Under the pieces are notes generated by a model. It was not told the origin of the DNA. It did not search any database and worked only from the letters and a program-made list of their open reading frames with translations. This document shows, one piece after another, positions 10,793 to 21,935 of a stretch of 64,000 bases of DNA. The DNA is taken from positions 124,001 through 188,000 of the forward strand of contig QNQO01006987.1 in the NCBI GenBank assembly GCA_003290165.1. The letters run 5' to 3'. Both the position numbers and the translations under genes were made by a program. The stretch is from Berberis thunbergii. Taxonomy: Eukaryota; Streptophyta; Magnoliopsida; Ranunculales; Berberidaceae. Every line of letters starts with the position of its first letter. Positions within the stretch are counted from its first letter, which is position 1.

Positions 10793-13700
10793 ATGGAGAA
10801 GGAGATTGATTGTACCCTTACATTGGCACTACCTGGTACCTCCAAAACTACAAAGGTACTAATACTAAGTATAAAGCATTTTCAATTTCATAAAAGATGA
10901 TCATCCTTATTTGCTTTTTAATCTGAGTTTTTATTTGTCAATAACACATTTTTCTTGATATTAATCCTGTGGCGGTTTGGGCAAATCAGGTTTTATAAAG
11001 ACAGGTTTTTGGTAGTGGCGAAGGATTTGAAAATAATTTAAGAAATTCGACTCTAATGGATTGACCACACCAATTTAAGAAGTTGTGAGGGCTGGATTAT
11101 CAAAGATTTGTCATGGCCTTTAAGTAGCCGAGGCCAGTTTATATCAACTGGTAAAATATAAGAGACACAAAATACAACACTCATACAAAGCTAGTAAGAC
11201 CCATAAAGATCTGCTGGGAAGTTACATATTTTTCTGTGCTAAATTCACATATCTGGTAGTTTTTCTAGATTTTGTAAGACATTCATACCATTAAGCAGCA
11301 TCTCTAATCACATTACGATAATATTCAAAAACAAATTTGAAAGGATGATGACAAAATAGGAGAGATTCTAAGTACATCAAGATCCATCTTTGTAATGGGC
11401 TTATGATAAGTTGGGTTTTTTTTTTTTTTTTTTTTTGGTTATAAGTATTAAAGCATAAATGGCTGGGATGAGCCAAGAATTTGTGTGAGATGAGGTAACT
11501 ATATGATGGGGAAACTTGTAAATGGGTTGAACATAATAACATGTAACGCTGGATAACAATTTCTACAAGATTTTTCATCAATCTCAGAATTTTTTTGGAA
11601 TAATAATAATAATAATAATAAGAATTATTATTATTATTATTTATTTTTATTTTATTTATTTTTTTATTAGAAGAATTCCATTAAAATAAAAAACAAAAAA
11701 TTCATATAACTAAATTATTGGTTATTTTTATCCTCCAAACCTCCCATCGATAAGGTGTAAAGTTTGACACTATCGTGATAAAAAAATCTAGTCAGCCATG
11801 TTTTCTAGTTTTTTTTAGTGTTTTTACATTTTTTATTCATTCTCTTTAAAACACTATCTATAGAAGGGGTAGAAGTGTAAAAAACCCAAAAAATACCAAA
11901 AATAACTAGCAAACATGGCTTCCTAGAATTGTTATAAAAACAATGAGGGGGTAACGTTTAAGGGCTTATTTGTCATTTTCAAACGCTGAGTGACTATTAC
12001 TACTATAAACCATATTTAGATGTATGAAGTGGATACAAGGGATTTTCACCATTTTCTGCCAATGCTTAACCAAAAATTTTTCTTATGGGATATGTTGTGA
12101 TATTTCTAGAAAATACACTTATGTGTCGTTGTCAGTGTTCTAAAAAGCGCTAGGCGGTGGGCGGGTGGCGAGCATGTGCATAGTGCCTAGGGGCCTAGGT
12201 GGTTTTAGGTTTTGTATTATAACTTTAATAATTTACAAAAATTAAGCATAATAACTTATCAATTACATCAAATTTAATGCCAACATACATATGCAAAATT
12301 TGAAAACATGAAAAACTAACAATCATGAACAAAATTTTTTAAAAATCAAATGACTCAAAGTTGAATTTGTGGACAAATATCCAAACCTACTCTTTTTATT
12401 TTTCTTCAAATTGCATAAATGACCTCAGTCATGTTTGATAAAATCTATATTACTAAAATTGGTACCGACAGATCATTTGAGAATTCCATTAAGTAATCAT
12501 CCTTTGTTACATTTAGACATATACTGAATAAAAAATAATAAACAGTTTCTTTCCAAAAAAGGGGAAAGAAAAATAAAATAAGAACACAATTAGCCTTATT
12601 TTAAACAAAAAAAAACCCCACCCAGACCGCCTAGACCCCGCCAATACTGCCTAAACCGCCCAGTCTATGCCTAGATCGCCCAGAACCCGCCTAGGCACCT
12701 ACACGATTTTTCACCCCACCCAGCCATTAATCTGGGCATTTCTCTAACGCATAGCGCCTAAGCGGCCGCCTAGGCCCTTTTTTAGAACACTGGTCATTAC
12801 AATGCAAGTCAATTCCACTTAAGAATTTTGATTACCTAGGCCAGTTCTTTATCAATGTGTCTCAATTCATATATCTTATATCAAAGAGATGTTAACTATT
12901 TTAATATCGACATGAGGTTTCAACACATGATAACATACCATGTAAGGTACAAAGCATAAAGCAAATGAATGCAACGTATTTTAACATGGAAGATAATGTT
13001 TTGCATGAATTCATACATGCATCGACGGTCATTCATTGGCAGAAAAAAAATCTTTGATTTGTTGTTAGCAAAATTTAACCAATTTTTTTTTAAATTTTAC
13101 TTGGTCTGTTGTCTTTGCACGAGGCTTATATATCTTATTCTTTTATTTTTATACCTTAGTTCAATATATTTATCAACTCAACCAATGTGAGACACTGGAG
13201 TGGGCGGACCTGATGGTGAGGGTTGGAGCTCAATAGGCCCGAGAGAGGTGGTACGAGCTACAAAGGGAGACATAGCCCCACATCGCTTGGGTGCGGAAGG
13301 GGGATGAACTACTTATGTGCGAGGTTGGATCCTCATAGTAACAACGCGTTTTAAAGCCGTGCGGGCCTAATGGACCCGGAGCGGACAATATTGTTATTGT
13401 GTGGACTCATTACAGAATGGTATCAGAGCCTGACCCAGCAGTGTGCCAACGTGGACATTGGGCCCTAAGGGGGGTGGACTGTGAGACCCTGGAGTGGGCG
13501 GACCTGAGGGTGAAGTTGAGCCCAATAGACCCTAGAGAGGTTGGATGAGCTACAAAGGGGGACATAGTCCTACGTCGCCTGGGTGCGGAAGGGGGGGGTG
13601 AGATACTTATGTGCGAGGTTGGATCCCCATAGCAACAACGTGTTTTAAAGCCGTGTGTATCGGGTCGTTACACCCAAATTTGAAAATAATGAATTTAACT

Positions 13701-14159
13701 CATCCATACATTTTGCTAATGCGTTTGGTGTATTTGTGCCTTCGTTTCAATTAACAGGAGGTCACCAACAATCCAAGGAAGCAATGTATGCAGTGCGGAG
13801 CAACAGATACTCCATGCTGGAGGACTGGCCCTCCTGACAAAGAGGTAAAAGTTTTGTTTATATTTTCTTCTTCTTTTTATTTTTATTAAATTTGGTTTCC
13901 TTTTGCCCTTCTTTTTCTCTATCTCAATGTATATATATATATATATTTTTTTCTTTTTTAATTTATTATCCATCAAAAGTAGAATTGGAAGAAATAACCC
14001 TTACATAAGGACTACAAATCCAAACTTTTTTATTGCGAACATAATTGCAACAACTATCCATAAATCTTATGTTTCGCTCATTTTTATTTTATTTAACTTC
14101 AGGTTTTATGCAATGCTTGTGGGCTCAAGCATCAACGCAACCTAAACAAAGACAAGTGA
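10793..14159 (+). CDS. Small GATA zinc-finger protein, three exons (68 aa)
   Basis: Predicted exons are 10793-10855, 13758-13844 and 14103-14159, all joined in phase 0 with GT-AG introns of 2902 and 258 bp. Exon 1 carries an LTLAL (LxLxL, EAR-type repression) motif in a DCTLTLALPG context. This resembles the N-terminal DCTLSLG motif of HANABA TARANU-type B-GATA factors. Exons 2 and 3 together encode C-x2-C-x18-C-x2-C with TPCWRTGP and LCNACGLK, the plant class IV GATA finger that binds DNA. The protein stops ten residues after LCNACGLK, so it is much shorter than usual B-GATA factors (about 120-300 aa), and its basic tail is brief. Intron 1 has grown by a hAT MITE and a TRIM. The start was chosen for the motif that follows it; an upstream exon remains possible. 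It could be functional or a decaying paralogue. Confidence 0.7.
11414..11437. repeat. Poly-T run in GATA intron 1
   Basis: A homopolymer of more than 20 T within the first intron. Confidence 0.9.
11598..11643. repeat. (AAT)n/(ATT)n inverted microsatellite
   Basis: A run of AAT triplets followed directly by ATT triplets, able to form a hairpin, within GATA intron 1. Confidence 0.9.
12133..12792. mobile_element. Non-autonomous hAT element (660 bp)
   Basis: The termini are inverted: CAGTGTTCTAAAAAGCGC at the left and the complement of CAGTGTTCTAAAAAAGGGCC at the right. Subterminal regions repeat CCTAGGC/GCCTAGG-type motifs. Flanking 8-bp sequences GTCGTTGT and GTCATTAC differ by three transitions, consistent with an old 8-bp hAT duplication. 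The interior has no transposase frame. It lies in intron 1 of the GATA gene. Confidence 0.8.
13186..13672 (+). mobile_element. TRIM retrotransposon in GATA intron 1
   Basis: 5' LTR is 13186-13414 (TGTGAGACAC...CATTACA) and 3' LTR is 13480-13672 (TGTGAGACCC...CGTTACA). Between them is only 65 bp, holding the Met-tRNA primer site TGGTATCAGAGCC (13418-13430) and the polypurine stretch CTAAGGGGGG. The flanks ACCAA/CCCAA form a 4-of-5 target duplication. The LTR text (CACATCGCTTGG, CGTTTTAAAGCCGTG) is typical of a widespread plant TRIM family. The 3' LTR lacks about 36 bp near its end that the 5' LTR keeps. It has no 5S rRNA-like box, so it is not Cassandra. Confidence 0.9.
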
Positions 14160-14589
14160 GGAGGGAAATGCATAAGTATCGTTGGAAACCCAAGTTGTCG
14201 GACCTATGTTTTGTTAAGATGTTTTATGTTTTTGCACTGGATTTGGTACTTTAATCCTATTTAGGTTTGTGTGGCAGTCAAACTATAGGACAAAACCGTG
14301 TGTTGTCTTATGTTGGTTTTGTTATCTGATGCAAGTTAGATTCTAAGCATGTTTTCTATATTTCTATTTCAAGTCTGGTTTAGTTAATGATTAAATTAAA
14401 TCCTTCCATGCATGATTTTAGAACGCTTTAGGTGTGATGCGCACTCAAGTTCTAGTTTTAGCCTTTCCTTGGAGTTTATTAGGCCATCTCCAATAGCAAA
14501 GTATAAGCCCTGAAATATATAGGATTCATATTACAATCTCACCTCTCTAAATTAATATGATCCGTTATATAGTAATTTATTACTTAGCG
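14160..14589. other. 3' flank of the GATA gene
   Basis: Non-coding. Probably includes the GATA 3' UTR, but no certain polyadenylation signal was chosen. No further gene seen. Confidence 0.4.
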
Positions 14590-14839
14590 AAGGTTATTAA
14601 TTTTTAAAATATATATTTCAAAAAATTATGCCACTAATTCTAGGTTTAGAAAGTCTTTATCATGCTAATTTAGTCCTATATATGTATTGTTTGTAAGTTG
14701 CCAATGAGCTTGACAAGGTTATTAATTTTTAAAATATATATTTCAAAAAATTATGCCACTAATTCTAGGTTTAGAAAGTCTTTATCATGCTAATTTAGTC
14801 CTATATATGTATTGTTTGTAAGTTGCCAATGAGCTTGAC
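14590..14839. repeat. Perfect 2 x 125-bp tandem duplication
   Basis: 14590-14714 and 14715-14839 are identical by eye (each starts AAGGTTATTAATTTTTAAAA and ends GAGCTTGAC). The identity implies a very recent duplication or an assembly artefact. Non-coding. Confidence 0.95.
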
Positions 14840-15513
14840 ATACATCTCCAATAATTTTTTTTAAATTCAAGGATGGTATATATCTCCAATTAAAAATTAA
14901 ATACAAGGAATATGAGAATATCATAAAAAGGAGGAGCAAATTATCATGAGAAAATACCAAATGAAGATCTCATAAAATTGCATCGTCACGAGACCATCAT
15001 GAAGAGGAAGTTGAGGAAGATATGGATGATGACCCCCCTTTGGCTAAGAAAGATAAATTAGGTGTCCTATACTCATGTATTTCTCTTCTTGACTTTTCAA
15101 ATCTCACACATGTTGTAGCTCATAAGGTACTCCGAAATATACAATTTTCGAAATCAGGACAACCAGAAATAAACATGCGACTCTAGATAGATGATTCTCT
15201 AAGGAATGTGATTCTGTTAATTTTTTTTTATGTTTTTATTAATTATTAAATAGTAAAAATATTAAATTATGCCTATAGATGCGGTTAGTTTCTTAAAATT
15301 TTATTAAAATATCTAAGGTTATTAATTATTGTGGTATTAATTTAGAAAGGTTAGACTGTATACATAAAAATATCATCACTTATAGGTTGTCTAAGTCTTA
15401 CACATTCCCTTATCGTCCCAAAAAATGTGTAGTAATGGACATTTATACAACACACTTGCCATGAAAAGTGCAGGCGACATGAATGCTAAGTCTCAGATGT
15501 AGCCTTTGGGCAT
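14840..15513. other. Non-coding or unrecognised
   Basis: An acidic reading frame around 15000-15060 (…EEDMDDDPPLAKK…) may belong to the gene remnant that follows. Nothing else can be supported. Confidence 0.4.
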
Positions 15514-16145
15514 TTGTTCCAATTAGCCTCCGGACATGAATTAAAAAAAAGGATCAATGACCCTTTAAAAGAGCAACAAGAAATAGGAATGAGTTGGTCA
15601 AATAATCCATCTGGCGTATTTCTTACTACTACTATATATATAGTAGTAACACTTACTGATCCGTATATACTTGTTGGAAGTGTACAAGAAGGTGCTCCTC
15701 ATGGAGTCCTATTATTGATATTTTGGGAATCAACAGAGAGACTGATGAAGTTTCCAATATAATTCCAAGGGAAATAGTTAATGATTATGAAATGTTTGAC
15801 ATCCAACAACACCTGACTCAGCAAGGTCCCCATGTTTACATCATCAATGTATGACTCGTGTTATTCGAACCCAACTTCTTCCTATATAATTTTTTTTCTT
15901 CTTCTTGCATAATTAATTCTTTAACAACCACGACAATTAGTTTGGTTATTAGAGTTTTGATTTCAACTACTGACTGTGTTTAAGAATTAAGATTTTTCTC
16001 ACATATGGTTGTTTAACAATGTTTTCAGAACTACTATTTAGCACTTGTCAGAATTATCTATTCAGAAGAGAAAATGAGGCAGTTGATGCACGAGCATTCT
16101 AAAATACAAGCCACCAAAGCATTACTAAATGAAGGGGAATCTTAA
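15514..16145 (+). pseudogene. Unassigned gene remnant
   Basis: Coding-like text is scattered over this stretch: an 82-residue open frame (15514-15762), a segment at about 15766-15850 (PREIVNDYEMFDIQQH), and one at about 16029-16145 (LVRIIYSEEKMRQLMHEHSK) ending in a stop. The last two are separated by a plausible GT...AG intron (donor after CATCAAT, acceptor TTTTCAG). I do not recognise the family. It may be the tail of a decayed host gene. Frames do not join cleanly between the first and second segments. Confidence 0.3.
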
Positions 16146-16390
16146 TCCCTGACCTGATCATTTGCTTATATCTTTAAAACAAGGTCAATGGCACTGTAAC
16201 TGAGAGTGACGTATATTCTAATCCAAAGTTTTATAAGGAGACCACAAATCACACTACTTGCCATTAAGTGCTTTTAGTAGTTAAGATGAATATGAATTCT
16301 CATAAGCAAACTTGATTCCTTGACGCCATAGCTGAAAGATTGAGTTTTGACTTCGCTTGGAACAAATAATGTGTACTACATCAAATTATT
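16146..16390. other. Non-coding
   Basis: Nothing recognised. Confidence 0.4.
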
Positions 16391-16664
16391 ATTTTTGTAA
16401 CAACTCCTAAAATATTATCACTTTTAAGCTGTAATAGTCCACCAAATAATTTCAAGTCAAAACTAAATTCATTCAAACAAATGAAAAACAGTTACAAAAA
16501 AAATGATACAATAAATTGGATCACCATGAATATTATCACTTGTAGCACCATATTTTTCATGGTAATACAATTATTGTATCGTTTTGTTTGTGAAAATGTT
16601 TAAAATTGTTTGATGAGCTCTTACAACTCAAAAGTGATATTGTTTTGGGGGTTGTTACAAAAAT
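16391..16664. repeat. Fold-back MITE (274 bp)
   Basis: The left end ATTTTTGTAACAACTCC faces the complement of the right end GGGTTGTTACAAAAAT. Inverted arms of about 120 bp, roughly 75% alike, both contain TATCACTTTT and GATACAATAA-type blocks. The target duplication is unclear. Confidence 0.65.
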
Positions 16665-17386
16665 GTCAATTTAATGTAGTGGTACGTAGGTCGCAAAACG
16701 AATGTGTTGTAATTAATAAATAATTTGCAATCCGTGCTGGCGTATGCAAAGATAAAATATAATGTTAATCCATATTATGATCTCAAGATTTACTTAGTTA
16801 ATATGCCATGGTGGTTCTTTAATCAATGTTGAATGTTGTCAAAGACAAACTATGATCAAAGAAATTATATTCAGCGTAAAATTTTTGCATCATATGAATT
16901 TGAAAAACTGGCTAACAAAAAGTCAATTACTATGATTGAGATTTGAAGATGAAAAACTTCAAAAAAGATATTATGAAGATTGTTTGAAGATAGTACAATA
17001 TTGAAAACTTGCTGTGGACATTCAGTACTTGTTTGAATAATGTACAAGAATATGGAATGTATAGCATGACGCAAACTTAATTACTATATATGCGGTAGAA
17101 TTTTATAAATTCTGGCATTAATCATAATTTAAAAGTTGCTTCAACTTGTCCAAGTCCCATTTTAAAGTTAAAACTGGAAAAAAACAGGTTGCCTACTAAC
17201 CTTAAAGACACACAACATGCACTCTTTTCCTTGTGTAGTTAGGTTAGCATAGCTTATTATTTCTAATATGGTGATTGTCTTTCTTACCTCTAGCTAGCTC
17301 TAGCCACCATATATATAGCAACAATAATTAATCTAACCTACCTCAAAAACAAATCAAATAACTTTTTTTACTACACTCCTTGAGCT
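16665..17386. other. Non-coding; upstream of MATE remnant
   Basis: No gene recognised. A TATA-like CATATATATAGC near 17310 precedes the MATE start by about 75 bases and may be the relic promoter. Confidence 0.4.
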
Positions 17387-20300
17387 ATGGGGCAGAGCAT
17401 GAAAGAGTTTTTGTTACAGGGACATGATCCAGACGACAATCGCTAGATAGACTACATGTCGTCTGATGTAGTAGAAGAGTTGCTTGGTCAGAACAACAAG
17501 GAAGTGCCTTGTGAATGGTGAGCTCTATTTGTTGGTCGGGAATTGAGACAACTATGTAGTGTTTCTTTCATTTTCGTTGTTGTGTTAAAGAAAGAAAGTC
17601 TACCTATGTTACATAATAGAAAAAGTGTTACAAAATAGGATATGTTAGGAAAATCAGAATAGAATAGAAGTCTTAGGTTTCCTATCTTCACAAGGTTAGG
17701 TCAGAGTTAGCTTTATAAGCTTGTATTTAGATAATACAATAACAACAACAATAATATTTCAATACAATTCTTTACATGGTATCAGAGCAACTTTCTTTGT
17801 TGACCTAAAACTTCAGGGAATCAAGCTCTTCCTCGCCTCTGTTGACTACACACTTTGACGGTAGATGCAAAAGTTGGGGAAGGGAAGACAACAATAGTCT
17901 ACCTTAATCAATTCAACAACATCATAATAGACCACATTGCGAGCCACAACCTCGTTCGCAAAAAAACTTATCGAACACCAATCACAATCTCAAATTCATC
18001 TCCAAAATCAAGTCGCCATCACCAACGGAATCACTGATCAGTTCATCATCATCGTCAACATTGATCATCACCGATCATCATCATCATCATCATTAACACA
18101 TCGTTGCAATCACTAATCATCACCGATCATCATTGTCGGATTCATTGATCAATCATCATCAGATCAATCATCAACGGAGACGTCTTCATCTCGATCTTGA
18201 TCAACAGAGATCTTCAGAGTCTCCCAACACTCGAAACGCCTTCATATCGATCTTGATCAATAGAGATCAACTTAGGTTCTTCATCACCTCAACAAGTCTT
18301 GAGATTCGTTCTCTTATTTAACACTCGAGGAGCTTGATGACAACTGGTCACCCACGAATCGAGTTGAGCTTGACGACAACTGGTTCTTCAACACCTTCTG
18401 TCCAACATCCCTCTTTTCATCCGCTAGGGTTCAGATCGTGATCGTCTCAGATCGTCTTCTTCGAACAAAACAATCATCATCAGATTATCGCCCATCACCA
18501 TTGAGATCAACAAAGATCATCGTCCATCATCGATCAACAAAGGAAGATGTTGAATTTTCATCGTCCATTGAAAACAACCCCTTTTCTCATCCATCGTTGT
18601 TTCCTCACTGAACTCCTTGGATCCAACATCTCTCCGTCCTTGGGTCTATTGTATCACTAACAAAGTGTTCTCAACATCTCTCCGTCCTTGGGAAAAAACT
18701 CTGGGATATTTGCACCTCGAGTTTTACTCAATACCACCACAAAAAAAACTTAACTCAACAAACAACAAAAGCAACATCTCTCTCTGGCGCACACGACAGT
18801 AGCACCCAGACAGATGTAGACAACGTAATCTTTCTCTTGTCCTCCCTCCCTCTCTCCCTGTCACAAGTTTGATCGCACAACAAGGAAGAAACAGACAAAG
18901 AAAAAGAAACAGAGGGAAATTTTTTTGAGTCTCTTTATCTCCGCTAATCACACCACGATCTTTGGTCACTACCGAATTCTGTGTTGACTCAAATTGATCA
19001 ATACCAAGACTCAAATTGAGTCATGATTTGGAATCATCCAAAATTTGTGTTGACTCGAATTGAGCAATACCAAGATTCTAATTGAGTCATGATTTCTTCA
19101 TACAGGAATCAGGCAAAATTTTCCAAAATTTGACAATCATGATGTCTCGAGTCGAACCATTAGCAGCTTCACTTGACAGTATGATTTCTTCACCAAATTG
19201 GACTTGAAAGTTTCCTCCAAGCTGCACATTTCGCATGCGTCTACATGTCCAGCTTGCGGGGGAGTGTTAAAGAAAGAAAGTCTAACTATGTTAGAGAATA
19301 TGAAAATGTTACAGAATAGGATATGTTAGGAAAGTCAGAATAGAATAGAAGTCTTAGGTTTTCTATCTCCACAAAGTTAGGCCAGAGTTAGCTTTATAAG
19401 CTTGTATTCAAACAATACAATAACAACAACAATAATATTTCAATACAATTTTTTACAGTTTCGATTTTCAATTTCATGCTTCTTATGGTGACCCAAATGT
19501 TCGTCAGTCATCTGGGTGCTTTGGGGCTTTCTAGTGCATCCATTTCGAGTATCGAGTCTCAGGGACTTGTTACGATGATCACGGTGAATTTCCCTTTTTG
19601 TAGTTCTGATTAACTCTAACGATCAATGGTACTAGCACTAGCTAATTAGATTGATATATTGTGCAACTTAAGGATAAATGAAGTTTACTTTAGAGAGTTT
19701 AAAAGTTATTATCGAAAAGAACAAATTAAAGTGGTATTTGTTAAATATAAGCAAAATATCAACTGAAGGACTTTGATCAGGTTCCTATGGGTTGGTAGAA
19801 CAGAGTGAAATACTAATTTTGTGAACTTGTGCTCCTTTTCAATTGTGCAATAAAACAATATAATAATAGGAATAAACTAAAACAAGGCAAAGTTCAAAAA
19901 GTGCGAGGGATTTAAGTACTCATCAACCACAAATACCACCATTTTAATATACGATTAGGATGTGTGCATGGTTTCGAAGTTTTAATCATGTTTATGATGC
20001 TCAGATCATTTTTGTCTCTTACTCTTTAACAGTTGGGCATGGCTATCGCTGTTAAAACTCAATGTGAGGAAGCTTACGCTAAAAAGAAGTATGCCTTACC
20101 AATGCAGAGGGCCTAATGCCAAGCATAGCCGAACAATCACAGATGTTTGCACGAGGCTTGATCCCTCAACTCTATGCCATGACATTTGCTTTACCAATGC
20201 AGAGGTTCCTTCAAGCGCAAAACATAATCAGCCCCTTTATTTACATGGTTGTTGGGGTCCTCCTCTCGCATATTTCTCAGATGGTTGGTTGTGAGCTTCT

Positions 20301-21199
20301 TACACTATGGAGTATTTGGAGTAGCTCTGACATTGAGTCTCTCTTGGTGGATCATGGCTATCATTAACTGGATCTTACACAGTTTTCAGCACAAGTTGTC
20401 AGAAAACTTGGACAGGCTTCTTCTGCACCAACACTTTCCAAGACTTCTGGTGCCATGCAAAGCTCACTCTTCAATTTATTGGTATGAAAAGCATAGAGAT
20501 ATGGTACACCCTGGGACTTGTACTTGGAGCTTCTTATCTCCCTGATCCTACTGTCTCCATTGATTCTTTTGCAATCTGCATCAACTACTTGAATTGGGAC
20601 TTCATGTATTCGAGTAAGTAGCAAACTTGAAGGTGCACATCCAAGGGTTGCAAGGTTATCAGCAATGGTTATCAAAGGACGAGTGTCTTCATCAGTTTGA
20701 TCTTTGTAGCACTCATTTTGACAAGTGGTAACATATTAGGCAAAGCTTTTACTAGAGACCCTGATGTTCTTAAGGGAGTTTCAAGTTTGAGTCCATTACT
20801 TGCAATGTCAGTACTCATTAATCGATTCCAACCACTCCTCTTAGGTAAATAAGTCTCTGTTCTTTCTTCTCTTTTCTTGTCTTACACTACTTAAACTCCC
20901 TACTTATGTCAACTCTTTAATTTGTTCATTACGTAGGTGTTGCGATTGGGAGAGGGCAAGCTACCATGGTGGTTTGTGTTTATCTACTCACTTACTACAC
21001 CATTGGTATTACCATTGCATTAGTTTTTGGCTTCATGACAGATTTGGGTGTTGTAGGACTTCTATGGGGAACAATAATTGGATTCTTCCTACAGTCCCTC
21101 TTCCTACTAGTACTGAATGTTAGAACATACTGGGATATGGAGGTTGAAAAAGTTTTTAATCAGACAAACAATGAAGCAGATGAAGAATCTATAGCATAA
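17387..21199 (+). pseudogene. MATE/DTX multidrug efflux transporter pseudogene
   Basis: MATE proteins are membrane antiporters that export metabolites or xenobiotics. Recognisable blocks appear in family order: a putative N-terminus at 17387 with an in-frame TAG at 17444; a FVSHLGALGLSSASISS block after 19458; a GMAIAVKTQC-like block (normally GMASALDTLCGQAYG) at about 20039; a LMPSIAEQSQMFARGL...FLQAQN block at 20115-20230; the WTGF, LGLVLGASYLPDP and VSNKLEGAHPRVARLS blocks in shifting frames (20.35-20.69 kb); and a final open exon 20938-21199 coding GVAIGRGQ... to the stop. At least four frameshifts, several stops and a missing stretch between MQRA and LMPS make it non-functional. A 1.9-kb LTR element sits in its first exon. 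Confidence 0.85.
17583..19457 (+). mobile_element. Short non-autonomous LTR element, copy 2 (1.88 kb), inside MATE pseudogene
   Basis: 5' LTR is 17583-17776 and 3' LTR is 19265-19457 (193-194 bp, TGTTAAAG...TTTACA). An intact primer site TGGTATCAGAGC starts at 17777. The polypurine tract GCGGGGGAG precedes the 3' LTR. The interior is about 1.5 kb with no gag or pol, rich in ATC/GATCATC runs (18.0-18.5 kb). It shares its leader and pre-polypurine sequence with the 8098-9365 element. No clean 5-bp target duplication is visible. It splits the MATE coding text between 17582 and 19458. Confidence 0.85.
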
Positions 21200-21396
21200 A
21201 GAACAACAGAATGTTCAACGTAACACGCGAGACACACAAGTTTGCTATTTGAAATATTCCAAAGTCAAATTTCATCATTAGGATAACGTAATTTTTTTGT
21301 TTTTCATTGTTTTCAGTTTGTGTAGAAGGAACCTTGATTACATGTTACTTTTGTATAATTTTACAAAAGGAAATGATAGAGTATGGTGTTTTTAAC
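21200..21396. other. 3' flank of MATE remnant
   Basis: A 197-bp stretch between the MATE stop and the copia element, probably the relic 3' UTR. Confidence 0.4.
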
Positions 21397-21548
21397 TGTC
21401 AAGAGATTAAGAGAATACACTAATTCGATATCTTCATTGAAAGTAATACATGTACTTATATACAACCTATTGTATATATACTAGGAAACTATATCAATTA
21501 GAATCTCTAATTGACAGCTTAATTGCCAGCTATATACACACTGTAACA
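21397..21548 (-). repeat. Copia 3' LTR
   Basis: 152 bp, same length as its partner at 25606-25757 and differing at about three positions. Confidence 0.95.
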
Positions 21549-21554
21549 CTCCCC

Positions 21555-21935
21555 TCAAGCTGGAGCATAAATGTTAATCATGCCCAGCTTGTTACAAAGA
21601 TAGTCAACCCGAACCCTATTTAAAGCTTTCGTGAAGATGTCCCCTAGTTGTTCTCCAGTTTTAACATATCCTGTAGAAATCGAGCCATGTTGAATTTTCT
21701 CACGAATAAAATGACAATCAATTTCAATGTGCTTAGTCCGTTCATGAAACACAGGATTAGATGCAATATGAAGAGCAGCTTGGTTATCACACCACAATTT
21801 CGCTGGTACTGTAGTTTTAAGTCCGACTTCAGTCAAGAGCTGATATATCCATATGATCTCACATACAGACTGTGCCATAGCCCTATATTCAAACTCTGCA
21901 CTGGATCTTTACACAACGCTTTGCTTCTTACTCTT
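21555..21935 (-). pseudogene. Copia RNase H C-terminal part
   Basis: Continues the polyprotein after a frameshift near 21935. It shows [33 protein letters not shown], in which the short core [10 protein letters not shown] is diagnostic of copia RNase H, and ends IFTKAL...[11 protein letters not shown] before the polypurine tract. Confidence 0.9.

Noticed and set aside
13186..13672. Cassandra TRIM
   Set aside because: LTRs lack the 5S rRNA-like promoter box that defines Cassandra.
13903..14254. Open frames around the (TA)n run and GATA exon 3
   Set aside because: They are shadows; the 14103-14159 exon in the GATA frame explains the conserved Cys residues.
15514..15762. Ubiquitin-conjugating (E2) fold
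   Set aside because: Only a loose GVFL match. No HPN motif and no catalytic Cys context.
18030..18560. ATCATC-rich stretch as a CRISPR-like or regulatory array
   Set aside because: Simple trinucleotide-type degeneration inside a non-coding LTR-element interior, with no repeat-spacer regularity.
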